DNA of 64,000 nt from Paenibacillus andongensis (lineage in GTDB: Bacteria > Bacillota > Bacilli > Paenibacillales > NBRC-103111), in contig NZ_CP104467.1 in NCBI RefSeq assembly GCF_025369935.1, positions 5,277,001-5,341,000 on the forward strand. The letters run 5' to 3'. Under the pieces are notes generated by a model. It was not told the DNA's origin, made no database searches, and was given only the letters and a program-made list of their open reading frames with translations. Both the position numbers and the translations under genes were made by a program. Below, piece after piece: positions 52,947-61,078 of the stretch (within the stretch, counting starts at the first letter, position 1; each line of letters starts with the position of its first letter).

Positions 52947-53093
52947 TTACTGCTTGACCAGCGACCAATGCTCGTTGCCGCCTCCGCTCCACGACCATTG
53001 TATTACGGTCGCGGCATCAGCCGTTGAAGCCCCGCTCACGTCAAGCACTTTCCCGCTGTGACGGACTATGATCTTGCAGGTCGTTCCCGATAC
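52947..53093 (-). pseudogene. Fragment of a ricin-type (CBM13) lectin domain
   Basis: Directly past the stop of the gene at 53093, but in another frame, the minus strand reads IIVRHSGKVLDVSGAS, then VIQWSWSGGGNEHWSLVKQ and a TAA at 52947. HSGKVLDV and the QWS..HW.L pattern are typical of ricin B-like repeats. No start is present. It is the tail of a lost or shortened gene. The rest of 52748-53092 is the IS end and featureless sequence. Confidence 0.6.
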
Positions 53094-56000
53094 TATTGTG
53101 TTGTGTATTCAAACGCGTCAACACCGATATACGTGTTGGATGATGCTGCATTCTTGGTACCCTTTGCAACGATCTTTATGGTATGTTGTGCATTTGTAAG
53201 TCCCGTTTTTGTATAGATAACAGCCTGCTTGGTTGTGACCGGCGCATACAAATCAATGTCGGCAGCATCAAGCACATTGTCGATATATACATCAAGCTTG
53301 CCATAGTTCGGCTGGGTCTGACCGATGTATTTGATTGAGGTTCCTGTGAATGTAAATTGCGCATAGCTGTTCACAGTGTTTGTACTGCTTTCGGAACCAT
53401 TGTAGTCATTTACATCGTTCCAATTGCCCCATGCCGGGTTGTAGGTCACCGCAGCATTCTTGTCATCAACCTTTACGGTTGTGACGGTACTCGTATAAAC
53501 CTCAAACTCGTAAATCCTTGAATGCTGATCGGTGTTTTGCGTCGGAGTGGTGATGTAAAGCCTTACATAACGCGCAGTAAATTTGGACACCGTTCTATCG
53601 GTTACGCTTGCGGTGTTCCCAGTTACAGTATCAACATCAAACCACGTCGACCCGTCCATGCTTCCTTGCAGCTTGAAGTCCTTGGTGTTCAAAGTAGCAC
53701 TTTCGCCGCCGGCTCCCGCATGCTTGACCACCCACCTGTTCAAGTCGACAGGCTGGCCGATGTCGACCTGCAGCCACTGCGCGCCGTAGTCCACATTTGT
53801 GCACCACTTGCCGTTAGCTGTTGTTCCGTCAACCGCTAATGCCGGATCCTGGTCAATCACGCCCCGACCTGCGGTAAAGAATGCATTTGCAGCCGCAGTC
53901 TTGTTCAATACTGCGTTAGTTCCGCTCGGTATAGGTAGCTGTTTAACTTCACCCAGTTGAAGATAATCAATATTGAAATTTCCGCTATCGCCGGAATCAA
54001 TCTTGTAATCTATGGAATGGAATCCAGCAGTGAGATTAACAAAATCTTCCCTTAAAGCATAAGCATTCGAATTTGTGGTACCGTTCAAACTGATCTGTTT
54101 GAGCTTGGTCCCATCCACGTACAAACTTGCAGTGACAGTGCCGGCGCCTGCCGAATAGATCAAAGATAATTTCTCATAAGTGGTCGCAGGAACGGTTGTA
54201 TTGAATGAAACCATATTTCCCTGCTGTGCAGGTACTTTAAGGTAAGCTCCTCCCGAGAAACCGCTGCCGACATGATCCTTCGTTACGTTTCCACCACGCG
54301 CTGCATCGTATTCCGCCTCAAGCCGTTTTGCATAAGGTGAAACTACAATGTAGTCAAGGTTTATATTTCCTGTGTCTCCGGAATCATATTTGTACTCGAC
54401 CATGTTCAGTCCTGACTTGAGATATACGATTTCGTTTTCGTCCGCCCAGGTATTCCAGTTCGCTGTTTTGTTGAAGGCAACCTGTTTGGTCTTCACGCCG
54501 TTAATATACAGGCTCATGGTTTTGTTTGCGTCACCAGCGCCATACCTTGTTTTCAAAGTATAGTTCCCATCATTGGTTACATTAAATGCAAACCTGATAC
54601 CTGCGCCCGGTGTTTGCGTCCATCCGACAAAGCCTGTACCGGAATAATTGCCGCTTCCATTCGTTACCGCGGATTGTCCTATAAGCGTAGCTTCATCCTC
54701 GGCTTCATACTTCTGATCAAGCGGTATAACAATCAGATTATCTAAGTTGATATTACCGCTATCACCCGTATCATATTTAATAGCGATTGTATTGCTGCCT
54801 GAATTCAAGCTTAAATCCACCGGCCTGTCCGCCCATGTATCCCAATTTGCCGTATTTGGGAATGTAAGCACGCCAAGCTTATTGCCATTAACATATAAGC
54901 TGTTTCTCTTGTCTCCCGAAGCGGCGCCGTATCGGATTACAGCCCTGTAATTGCCTGCTTGCGGAACGTTTACCGTAAAGGTTGTTGTAGCCCCTTGCGA
55001 ACCATAACCGCCAACATGAGCTGCTCCTGTACGGCCCGTACGGTCTGTAGCAATGGCAGCGCCGCCGGACAATGCGGCATTTTCCGCTTCATACTTCACA
55101 ACCTGAGTTGGATAGGTTGTCGCATCAAGTCCCCAGAATCCGGTTAAGTCCTTTAACTGCTGAATTCCAGTCATAATGGTATAAGGAACCCACGGCACAT
55201 TGTCAACATGCCCCTTGCCCCTGTTCCACCAGGTCCTTTCCCTGTCCACCGAAGACCACATAACCTCCAGTGTGAACCCGATCCCGGTATCCCTTTGCGT
55301 ATCTCCCAAAGCGCCAATCCTATCATTCATATTGACATATTCCAGTGAGTTATACAGTACATCGTTGGCAAAATCCTTGTAGTGCGAGTCCCCTGTAGCT
55401 TGGTAAAGCTTGGTGAATTCCGGCACCCAGTTTATCATATATTGATCTATCGAAGCTGAACCGGCATTTACAAAGCTTAAACCGTAAGGCTTCGCTATCT
55501 GATCAGTTTCATATTGATTGGTACTGAAAGGCGTCATCTGAAAATTTTCCCTGATCTGCCATGTTTCAAGGTAGTCTGCTGTAGTCTTGGCTCGATCCAG
55601 CCACTTGCTGTCGGAAGTCGCTCTATACAGCGCCATAAAGGATTCCAAGGCTTTGCCGGCCATTTCCCTGTCAAAGCACACACCGCTTGGCCCATAATCG
55701 ACAACGCCGTTATTGAACCTCAGCGTATTCCATCCGCCGTTCCATTGAGCATCGCCTATAGCTATGGCTTGATTCAGGTATTTGACATCATGTGTATAAT
55801 TGTATACCTCCATCAGAAGAGGAATTCCAAACCTGTCGTTATAGTATGTTCCGGTCGGGCTGATCCAAAGCGAATCAACCTTGGATATTACGTAATTATA
55901 CCAACTTGTATTTGTAACGCCGTTTTTATTCTTATCCACAATATATGCTTTCAATATATTCTGAAGAGCTTCTGCATAGGATCTGTCAGGCATATAGCCG

Positions 56001-57241
56001 GCGCCCACTTTGTTGCTTGATATCTGGTAATTTATGACTGCCCTGGCATGGTCCAGGTATTCTGAATGACCATAATAGTTGCCGGCCCAGAGCATGATGG
56101 ACGCCAGATCTGCCGCTCTGCCAATAAAACCACTGTCTTCTGTCGCAATGGTGGAATTAGCCATATACTTGGCAGCCGAACCAACGTAGCCGAAACCCCT
56201 GTCAATGTACGCAACAAGCTCCTCAAAGACAGACTGTACATCACTCCGGTAATTATCCGTAACATTGCCGTAGGCGTCACGCCATCTGGTTTTGATGGAT
56301 GTGCTGAAGTCAGCATAGGATTTTAAGCTAAGCCGGATATCGGAATTCTTGATTGAATTGGCCGTCATGGGTGAAAACCGCCATATAACCTGGTTGTCAC
56401 CGAAGGCTCCCTGCCAGTCTCTGGTATAACCTGGGAATGTCTGGAACATTTCCGTGTAGTTGCTTGTACCGGAAGTTACCTTCCTCAAGCCCAAGCCCGC
56501 CACATTAATCCTGTCATCGATAAGGATTTTCGAATTTACGTTCATATCTCCATCGACCGTCTCCATCTTCCCGTTCGTGGCATCTGCTACACTTAATGAA
56601 AGGCCGGTAGATGCGTCATAGTTTGAAATCAAGGGAACGGACAGAGCATCAACTGCCAGAGAAGATTCAAAGCCTTTAAATGCAGCCCTTGAGCGATCAG
56701 TAAAATTATCGCTGTCATTCCCGTACCACATGGACGGAGCAAACCATTTATAGTCTGCAGGCTGTTTGGCATCCGAGCTCCTGACCACCAGGGTAGTCAT
56801 AAATCCTTTATCATTCTGGTTCGCTGAGGCAACTGTCGACCTCCTGCTAATATTTATCTTTCCGCCGACATACGTATATCTGTCTTCGACATTAATAGTG
56901 CTTCCATTCGAGGTAGTGAATGAAGCTGTGCCTACGTACTCACTCCCATTTACTGCGAGTGTGCTATAAGCTTTATACTGAAAATCACTTACAGCATTAT
57001 TGGCGTCTACGGTTCTTATTCCTACAGGCCCGTTTGGAGATGACCATACAACAGAAGCGCCGTTGTAAATCTCCAGTTTATATCCGTTTAACCCGGTGTC
57101 CTGAACCAGCTTGTACGTAAAATTCTCATCTGTTCCAATGGTATAATCCGCTGCATAGACAACCGCCGGTGAAAGCGCAAACACCTGCAGCAGTAATGCT
57201 GTTATTATAGCGTACGCAATTAGTTTGTACTTTTTGAACAT
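53093..57241 (-). CDS. Secreted helical-toroid glycan-active enzyme with three CBM35-type and one F5/8C module
   Basis: 1382 residues; AAGGGAGGAAG precedes the ATG and a signal peptide ends near VVYA (residue 31). Residues 35-300 form a beta-rich N-terminal domain. About 340-690 is an (alpha/alpha) toroid (IGRAADLASIMLWAGNYYGH, CFDREMAGKALESFMALYRA). Three tandem CBM35/CBM6-like modules (about 700-835, 838-965, 970-1095) each begin with a YEAE or LEAEYD strand and hold an IKYDTGDSGNINLDNLIV-like end. A discoidin/CBM32 domain (about 1105-1255) and a terminal beta domain (about 1260-1382, ending FEYTTQ) follow. I cannot place the catalytic domain in a named family. No wall anchor is seen. It probably attacks the same polysaccharide outside the cell. 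Confidence 0.82.
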   Translation of the reverse strand: MFKKYKLIAYAIITALLLQVFALSPAVVYAADYTIGTDENFTYKLVQDTGLNGYKLEIYNGASVVWSSPNGPVGIRTVDANNAVSDFQYKAYSTLAVNGSEYVGTASFTTSNGSTINVEDRYTYVGGKINISRRSTVASANQNDKGFMTTLVVRSSDAKQPADYKWFAPSMWYGNDSDNFTDRSRAAFKGFESSLAVDALSVPLISNYDASTGLSLSVADATNGKMETVDGDMNVNSKILIDDRINVAGLGLRKVTSGTSNYTEMFQTFPGYTRDWQGAFGDNQVIWRFSPMTANSIKNSDIRLSLKSYADFSTSIKTRWRDAYGNVTDNYRSDVQSVFEELVAYIDRGFGYVGSAAKYMANSTIATEDSGFIGRAADLASIMLWAGNYYGHSEYLDHARAVINYQISSNKVGAGYMPDRSYAEALQNILKAYIVDKNKNGVTNTSWYNYVISKVDSLWISPTGTYYNDRFGIPLLMEVYNYTHDVKYLNQAIAIGDAQWNGGWNTLRFNNGVVDYGPSGVCFDREMAGKALESFMALYRATSDSKWLDRAKTTADYLETWQIRENFQMTPFSTNQYETDQIAKPYGLSFVNAGSASIDQYMINWVPEFTKLYQATGDSHYKDFANDVLYNSLEYVNMNDRIGALGDTQRDTGIGFTLEVMWSSVDRERTWWNRGKGHVDNVPWVPYTIMTGIQQLKDLTGFWGLDATTYPTQVVKYEAENAALSGGAAIATDRTGRTGAAHVGGYGSQGATTTFTVNVPQAGNYRAVIRYGAASGDKRNSLYVNGNKLGVLTFPNTANWDTWADRPVDLSLNSGSNTIAIKYDTGDSGNINLDNLIVIPLDQKYEAEDEATLIGQSAVTNGSGNYSGTGFVGWTQTPGAGIRFAFNVTNDGNYTLKTRYGAGDANKTMSLYINGVKTKQVAFNKTANWNTWADENEIVYLKSGLNMVEYKYDSGDTGNINLDYIVVSPYAKRLEAEYDAARGGNVTKDHVGSGFSGGAYLKVPAQQGNMVSFNTTVPATTYEKLSLIYSAGAGTVTASLYVDGTKLKQISLNGTTNSNAYALREDFVNLTAGFHSIDYKIDSGDSGNFNIDYLQLGEVKQLPIPSGTNAVLNKTAAANAFFTAGRGVIDQDPALAVDGTTANGKWCTNVDYGAQWLQVDIGQPVDLNRWVVKHAGAGGESATLNTKDFKLQGSMDGSTWFDVDTVTGNTASVTDRTVSKFTARYVRLYITTPTQNTDQHSRIYEFEVYTSTVTTVKVDDKNAAVTYNPAWGNWNDVNDYNGSESSTNTVNSYAQFTFTGTSIKYIGQTQPNYGKLDVYIDNVLDAADIDLYAPVTTKQAVIYTKTGLTNAQHTIKIVAKGTKNAASSNTYIGVDAFEYTTQ

Positions 57242-57295
57242 GATTCTTCCTCCCTTGTAATTTAATGGCCTCTCGTTTTAATCTCTGTGGGTCTA

Positions 57296-57321
57296 CTTCC
57301 CCGCAGCTTGCTGCGGGGAAG
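57296..57321. repeat. Solitary hairpin sharing the IS200 end sequence
   Basis: A 26-nt palindrome (11-bp arms starting CTTCCCCGCAG, 4-nt loop) contains the reverse complement of CAGCAAGCTGCGGGG. It lies between the toroid-enzyme start and the stop of the GHL6-like gene, 4.5 kb from the IS remnant. It may be a mobile hairpin, a terminator reused by the upstream gene, or both. Confidence 0.6.
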
Positions 57322-57333
57322 TTCATGGAATCC

Positions 57334-59397
57334 CTACTTGTAGTTTAATGCTATCATCTGATGTCCTTGAACTTCCGGGACTGTAAAAGCAATTCCTCCT
57401 TCATGAAGCCTGAATTCGATTTCCTTGCCTTGCGGAACACAGATGACACTATCCACCTCTTTGCCCGGCTTTAAAATCAAACTGATATTGTATAAAGGAA
57501 TGACATCCTCAATAATATCGAGGTCAACAGCTCTCCTTTCCGGTATATAGTGCAAGAGGTGAACTATTAACCGCTTTTCCTTCACCTGCTCATTAACGGC
57601 AGTAAGCATTGTACTTGGCCCGTTATGCTTTAGAACAGGGTCCGGTATAAGCATTTCTACAGCATTTAAGAATAGTTGCTTGCACCATCTTGGTGCGTTT
57701 TGGTGATATTGCTTGAAGATGGGATGAGCAAAATAAATGACCTTCCCATTCCTGACGATACCCTGGTAACCTGTTTTTCCTGAAGAAGGAGTCTGGCGGT
57801 GGGAACAGAAATGCTCATAAGTGCGGTCAAAGCAGGATAAAATCACGTCCGCCAGCACTTCACTGCCGGCAAGGGCTTCAACTTCCAGCCCCTTCATATA
57901 CATGACGTGCTCGGTTTCAGGAAGTCCCTTCCCAATATCTCCCTTTGGAATTATATAGTCCGCATAATTAAATACAGGATAGTTTTCACCGCGGACAAGA
58001 TTTCCGTCAAGATCTCGCGTCGCTTCTTCTTTAAGCCTTACACCCAGTTCCTTCAAATTGAAATTGCTTTTTGCTGCGTCTAATCCCGACTCAAAGGATG
58101 CGATTACAGCGCCGCCGTTCCTAATATAGTTGTCTAACTTTACAGCAAACTCTTCCGATACGGGAATTTCATCCGGGAGTAAAAGCAACCTGTACAAAGA
58201 TAAATCACTCTTTGTATCGATAATGTCAAACTGGTGCGCACCTTCCTGCAGCATTCTAGTAACGCCTCTCAGCGAAGGCGTCAAGTCCCGGTTAAATCTC
58301 TTTTCGTATTCTTCAGATGTAAATACACCTATTTCAGTAACAGGTTTTGCTGCCTTGCACCAGGGTTCTTTTTTCTCAATCTCGGAATAGACCCCCCCGA
58401 TTAGTTGGTACACCGGCTCTGACAGCTTGCCGTTGGGATCAAGCTGATCGCCGATCAGGCACTTCGCATTCAGTGCAAGCATATTGAAGCATTCAAACTC
58501 AAGGGCCGCCATATTTTTAAAAGAGTGGAAATCCCCCCACATGGTGTGGAACTTCCCCGTCTGTGCGAGACAATCAAGTCCGAGATTGCGACCATAGCGC
58601 ATGGTAATGGGAAAATGCAGATATCCCCATAGACCGCTGGGCAGCGACTCAAGCTCAAAATGGGTGAACGCCTCGGTAACGGACCTGTGCGCGGTTCCTA
58701 TATGCCCTTTGTTGTAAAATATACTGCAATCTTCGCTATATTGGCGGACAAAATTCGTCATATCAATCTGGAATTCGTCAATCGTCATTTGCGAATAGAT
58801 GGAACGGTCCATGTCATTATGGGGTTTTAAACCTTTTTCAACCATCCCCTGCCTACAGTGCCTGCATGCACAGCCTACAGGAAACACAATGTCAAAGAAT
58901 AAACCATCCACAGGATGAAACGTTTCGAGAACTTCCTTGGTATGGGCTTTCAAAAAATCTCTGTATGGGGAATTCACACATAACGTATGATAGAATCCCG
59001 GTTCAAACGGTTTCTGAACGATATCTTCAGGAGATCCGATGATACTGCCGTCTTCATTTACGGATAACCACTCCGGATGCTCCTGTGCTGTGTAATAATC
59101 CCATTGAACCGTGATATATATAGGTACCCGTATACCTCTTTTATGGCACGCTTCAATTTGCTCCTTCAGAAGGTTTTTATTCACAAGATGCGGATGGATT
59201 CTCTCAGGATTGATTTTTGAGTCGTAATAGATCATTCCGTGATGACATCTTGCAAAACAGGTGACGGAATTCACCCTGGCTTTCTCCAGGGTATCCACAA
59301 ATTCTTCGGCATTGAAATCTCTGCCTACACCTTCAATCAACGGACTGGTGTGAAAATCCAGATGTACCTGACGGAAATTCAGTTCAAACTTACCCAT
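57334..59397 (-). CDS. Putative glycoside hydrolase, GHL6 type with beta-galactosidase-trimerisation-like domain
   Basis: 687 residues, no signal peptide, AGAGGAG before the ATG. The N-terminal half is a TIM barrel of the 'hypothetical glycosyl hydrolase 6' type: RQVHLDFHTSPLIEGVGRDF, CFARCHHGMIYYD, KRGIRVPIYITVQWDYYTA and VDGLFFDIVFPVGCACRHC, with a CxxC pair that may bind metal. From about residue 360 a Rossmann-like segment recalls the trimerisation domain of GH42 enzymes, and a beta domain ends the chain. The family is biochemically little known. It follows the binding-protein gene at 59564 in the same direction, so it probably acts on that transporter's substrate. Confidence 0.78.
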   Translation of the reverse strand: MGKFELNFRQVHLDFHTSPLIEGVGRDFNAEEFVDTLEKARVNSVTCFARCHHGMIYYDSKINPERIHPHLVNKNLLKEQIEACHKRGIRVPIYITVQWDYYTAQEHPEWLSVNEDGSIIGSPEDIVQKPFEPGFYHTLCVNSPYRDFLKAHTKEVLETFHPVDGLFFDIVFPVGCACRHCRQGMVEKGLKPHNDMDRSIYSQMTIDEFQIDMTNFVRQYSEDCSIFYNKGHIGTAHRSVTEAFTHFELESLPSGLWGYLHFPITMRYGRNLGLDCLAQTGKFHTMWGDFHSFKNMAALEFECFNMLALNAKCLIGDQLDPNGKLSEPVYQLIGGVYSEIEKKEPWCKAAKPVTEIGVFTSEEYEKRFNRDLTPSLRGVTRMLQEGAHQFDIIDTKSDLSLYRLLLLPDEIPVSEEFAVKLDNYIRNGGAVIASFESGLDAAKSNFNLKELGVRLKEEATRDLDGNLVRGENYPVFNYADYIIPKGDIGKGLPETEHVMYMKGLEVEALAGSEVLADVILSCFDRTYEHFCSHRQTPSSGKTGYQGIVRNGKVIYFAHPIFKQYHQNAPRWCKQLFLNAVEMLIPDPVLKHNGPSTMLTAVNEQVKEKRLIVHLLHYIPERRAVDLDIIEDVIPLYNISLILKPGKEVDSVICVPQGKEIEFRLHEGGIAFTVPEVQGHQMIALNYK

Positions 59398-59458
59398 AAC
59401 TTACTCCTCTCATAATAAAAAGCCTGGCATACCTTTTTAGTAAATTTGCGTAAATAAA

Positions 59459-59526
59459 GCAGTCTATAGTCTATAATACTATGAAAGAATGATCATTAAA
59501 GATTGATCAGTAGTATTATAGACTGC
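59459..59526 (-). terminator. Long imperfect hairpin after the third binding-protein gene
   Basis: GCAGTCTATA near 59459 and TATAGACTGC at 59517-59526 close a long structure with a further AATACTA/TAGTATT pair and TGATCA repeats inside. The left arm carries an extra 7-nt duplication. On the minus strand TTTATTTACGC follows. Terminator is the simplest reading. Confidence 0.5.
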
Positions 59527-59563
59527 GGAGACTTAGCGCTTAGAAAAGTAATGACACTTTTGA

Positions 59564-60961
59564 TTACTTCTTCTTGGCCTCATATTTATCAATCTCATCC
59601 TGCACCTTTTTGGCAGCTTCTTCCGGCGAAAATTTCAAAAGCATATCGATGATAGCATTGCGGCTGGTGTCCGTTAACGCTGGATCCGGGTCATAATCAA
59701 AATAGTCTCCGCCAGGCTCTTTAATGGTTGTCATGTAGGAAACCATATCTTTGAAGATTTTTGGCGCGTCTTCAGGTGAAGTCGTATCTGTTCTTGAACC
59801 TAGCAGTTTCGCTTTGTCCAATTTATTTTGTTGCTGTTCCTTTCCTGTGAAAAATTTAGCAAATTCGATAGTCATATCCTTTTCTAGGCCCTTCATCGTT
59901 CCACTTAGCATAAATCCAACATTAAACATAACCGAATCCGATTTAAATTGTGGTTTATCCTTTAAAGAAGGGAAAGGGAAGAAGCTAATTTTATCTTTGT
60001 AAGGCGAGTTGGAATTCGTAATTTCTCCAATCATCCATGATCCGTTCACGCTCATCGCTGATTTCCCCGCTAAAAAGTCGCTTTTTTCCGTGTTATAGTC
60101 AATACCTTCAAACCCCTTTTGGAACGCACCTTTCGTTTTCATGTCTTTTAAGATTGCTAAGGATTGAACAACATCAGGATCTGTCCATTTCGCTTTTCTA
60201 GTACCGAGATCCTTCACTTTATCTACGCCAACCGTTCGATAAATAATATTATTATGAATATGGCCTGTTCTCCAAGTATCTTTCGCACCGGTACCGAAAG
60301 GAATAATATTGGCGGCATTTAATTTATCGATAGCGGCATTCAAGTCATCCATAGTCTCTGGTAATTTCGTAATCCCCGCCTTAGCAAATAAATCAGGATT
60401 GTAGTATACAACCTCGGGAGCAAACTCAACAGGAATGGCATAATGTCCTTTTACTCCAAATTTCTCCAGATTCCAAACTTCAAATGAGTTCGAGATAAAG
60501 CCATCCGACCACGATTTATCAGCCATCAATGGGGTTATATCCATAAGAAGTCCATTTTTAGCCCAGTCTGCCAGACCTGCCACAGAAGGATAGTAGAAGA
60601 ATCCTGGGGTTTCACCGGTCGCGATTGCCGTCTTCAGCTTATTATTGTAGGCAGCTTCTTCAGCAACGGAATCATCCTGAATCGTTACATTGGGATGCAG
60701 TTTTATAAAAGCATCTTTGGCATCCTTTAAAGGTCCTACATGCGAATCGTCCCCGGCATACCGGGTTAAAATGTGGATCGTTACTTTCTCATCATCCTTT
60801 TTTCCGGCGACTGAAGCAGTCGCGCCAGCCTCCGCTGCTTTTTTATCCGGTGAGGTTGTACTTTCAGTTTTTCCACCACCGCAGCCTGCGATAACAGAGA
60901 CCAACGATACGCAAACTGCCAATGATGCCAAGCTTGTCCTGCTAAATCCTGATTTCTTCAT
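59564..60961 (-). CDS. Sugar ABC transporter substrate-binding lipoprotein (CUT1 class)
   Basis: 465 residues; GGGAGG lies 9 nt before the ATG. The signal ends at VIAGC (Cys27), followed by a Lys/Thr/Ala linker. KVTIHILTRYAGDDSHVGPL is the first strand, LAGKSAMSVNGSWMIGEI the conserved hinge segment. It has its own promoter and a cre-like operator and lies between the two-component pair and the GHL6-like gene. No permease follows, so its channel is encoded elsewhere or shared. Confidence 0.92.
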   Translation of the reverse strand: MKKSGFSRTSLASLAVCVSLVSVIAGCGGGKTESTTSPDKKAAEAGATASVAGKKDDEKVTIHILTRYAGDDSHVGPLKDAKDAFIKLHPNVTIQDDSVAEEAAYNNKLKTAIATGETPGFFYYPSVAGLADWAKNGLLMDITPLMADKSWSDGFISNSFEVWNLEKFGVKGHYAIPVEFAPEVVYYNPDLFAKAGITKLPETMDDLNAAIDKLNAANIIPFGTGAKDTWRTGHIHNNIIYRTVGVDKVKDLGTRKAKWTDPDVVQSLAILKDMKTKGAFQKGFEGIDYNTEKSDFLAGKSAMSVNGSWMIGEITNSNSPYKDKISFFPFPSLKDKPQFKSDSVMFNVGFMLSGTMKGLEKDMTIEFAKFFTGKEQQQNKLDKAKLLGSRTDTTSPEDAPKIFKDMVSYMTTIKEPGGDYFDYDPDPALTDTSRNAIIDMLLKFSPEEAAKKVQDEIDKYEAKKK

Positions 60962-60990
60962 TTTCTTGACCTCCCAATTTCTGATGTGCG

Positions 60991-61016
60991 TGTAAGCGCT
61001 CTTACAAGATTTATTA
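60991..61016 (-). promoter_or_regulatory. Promoter -10 with cre/LacI-type operator
   Basis: TGTAAGCGCTCTTACA (60991-61006) is a cre-like palindrome with two extra bases in one half. It lies just downstream of TATAAT (minus strand, about 61010-61016), where a bound CcpA or LacI-type protein would block elongation. The start codon is 30 nt further. Confidence 0.6.
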
Positions 61017-61078
61017 TAAAAAAAATGAAAGGTTAAAAAAATGTATTACTTTGATATGAGTGGTAATATTTTTGCTTC

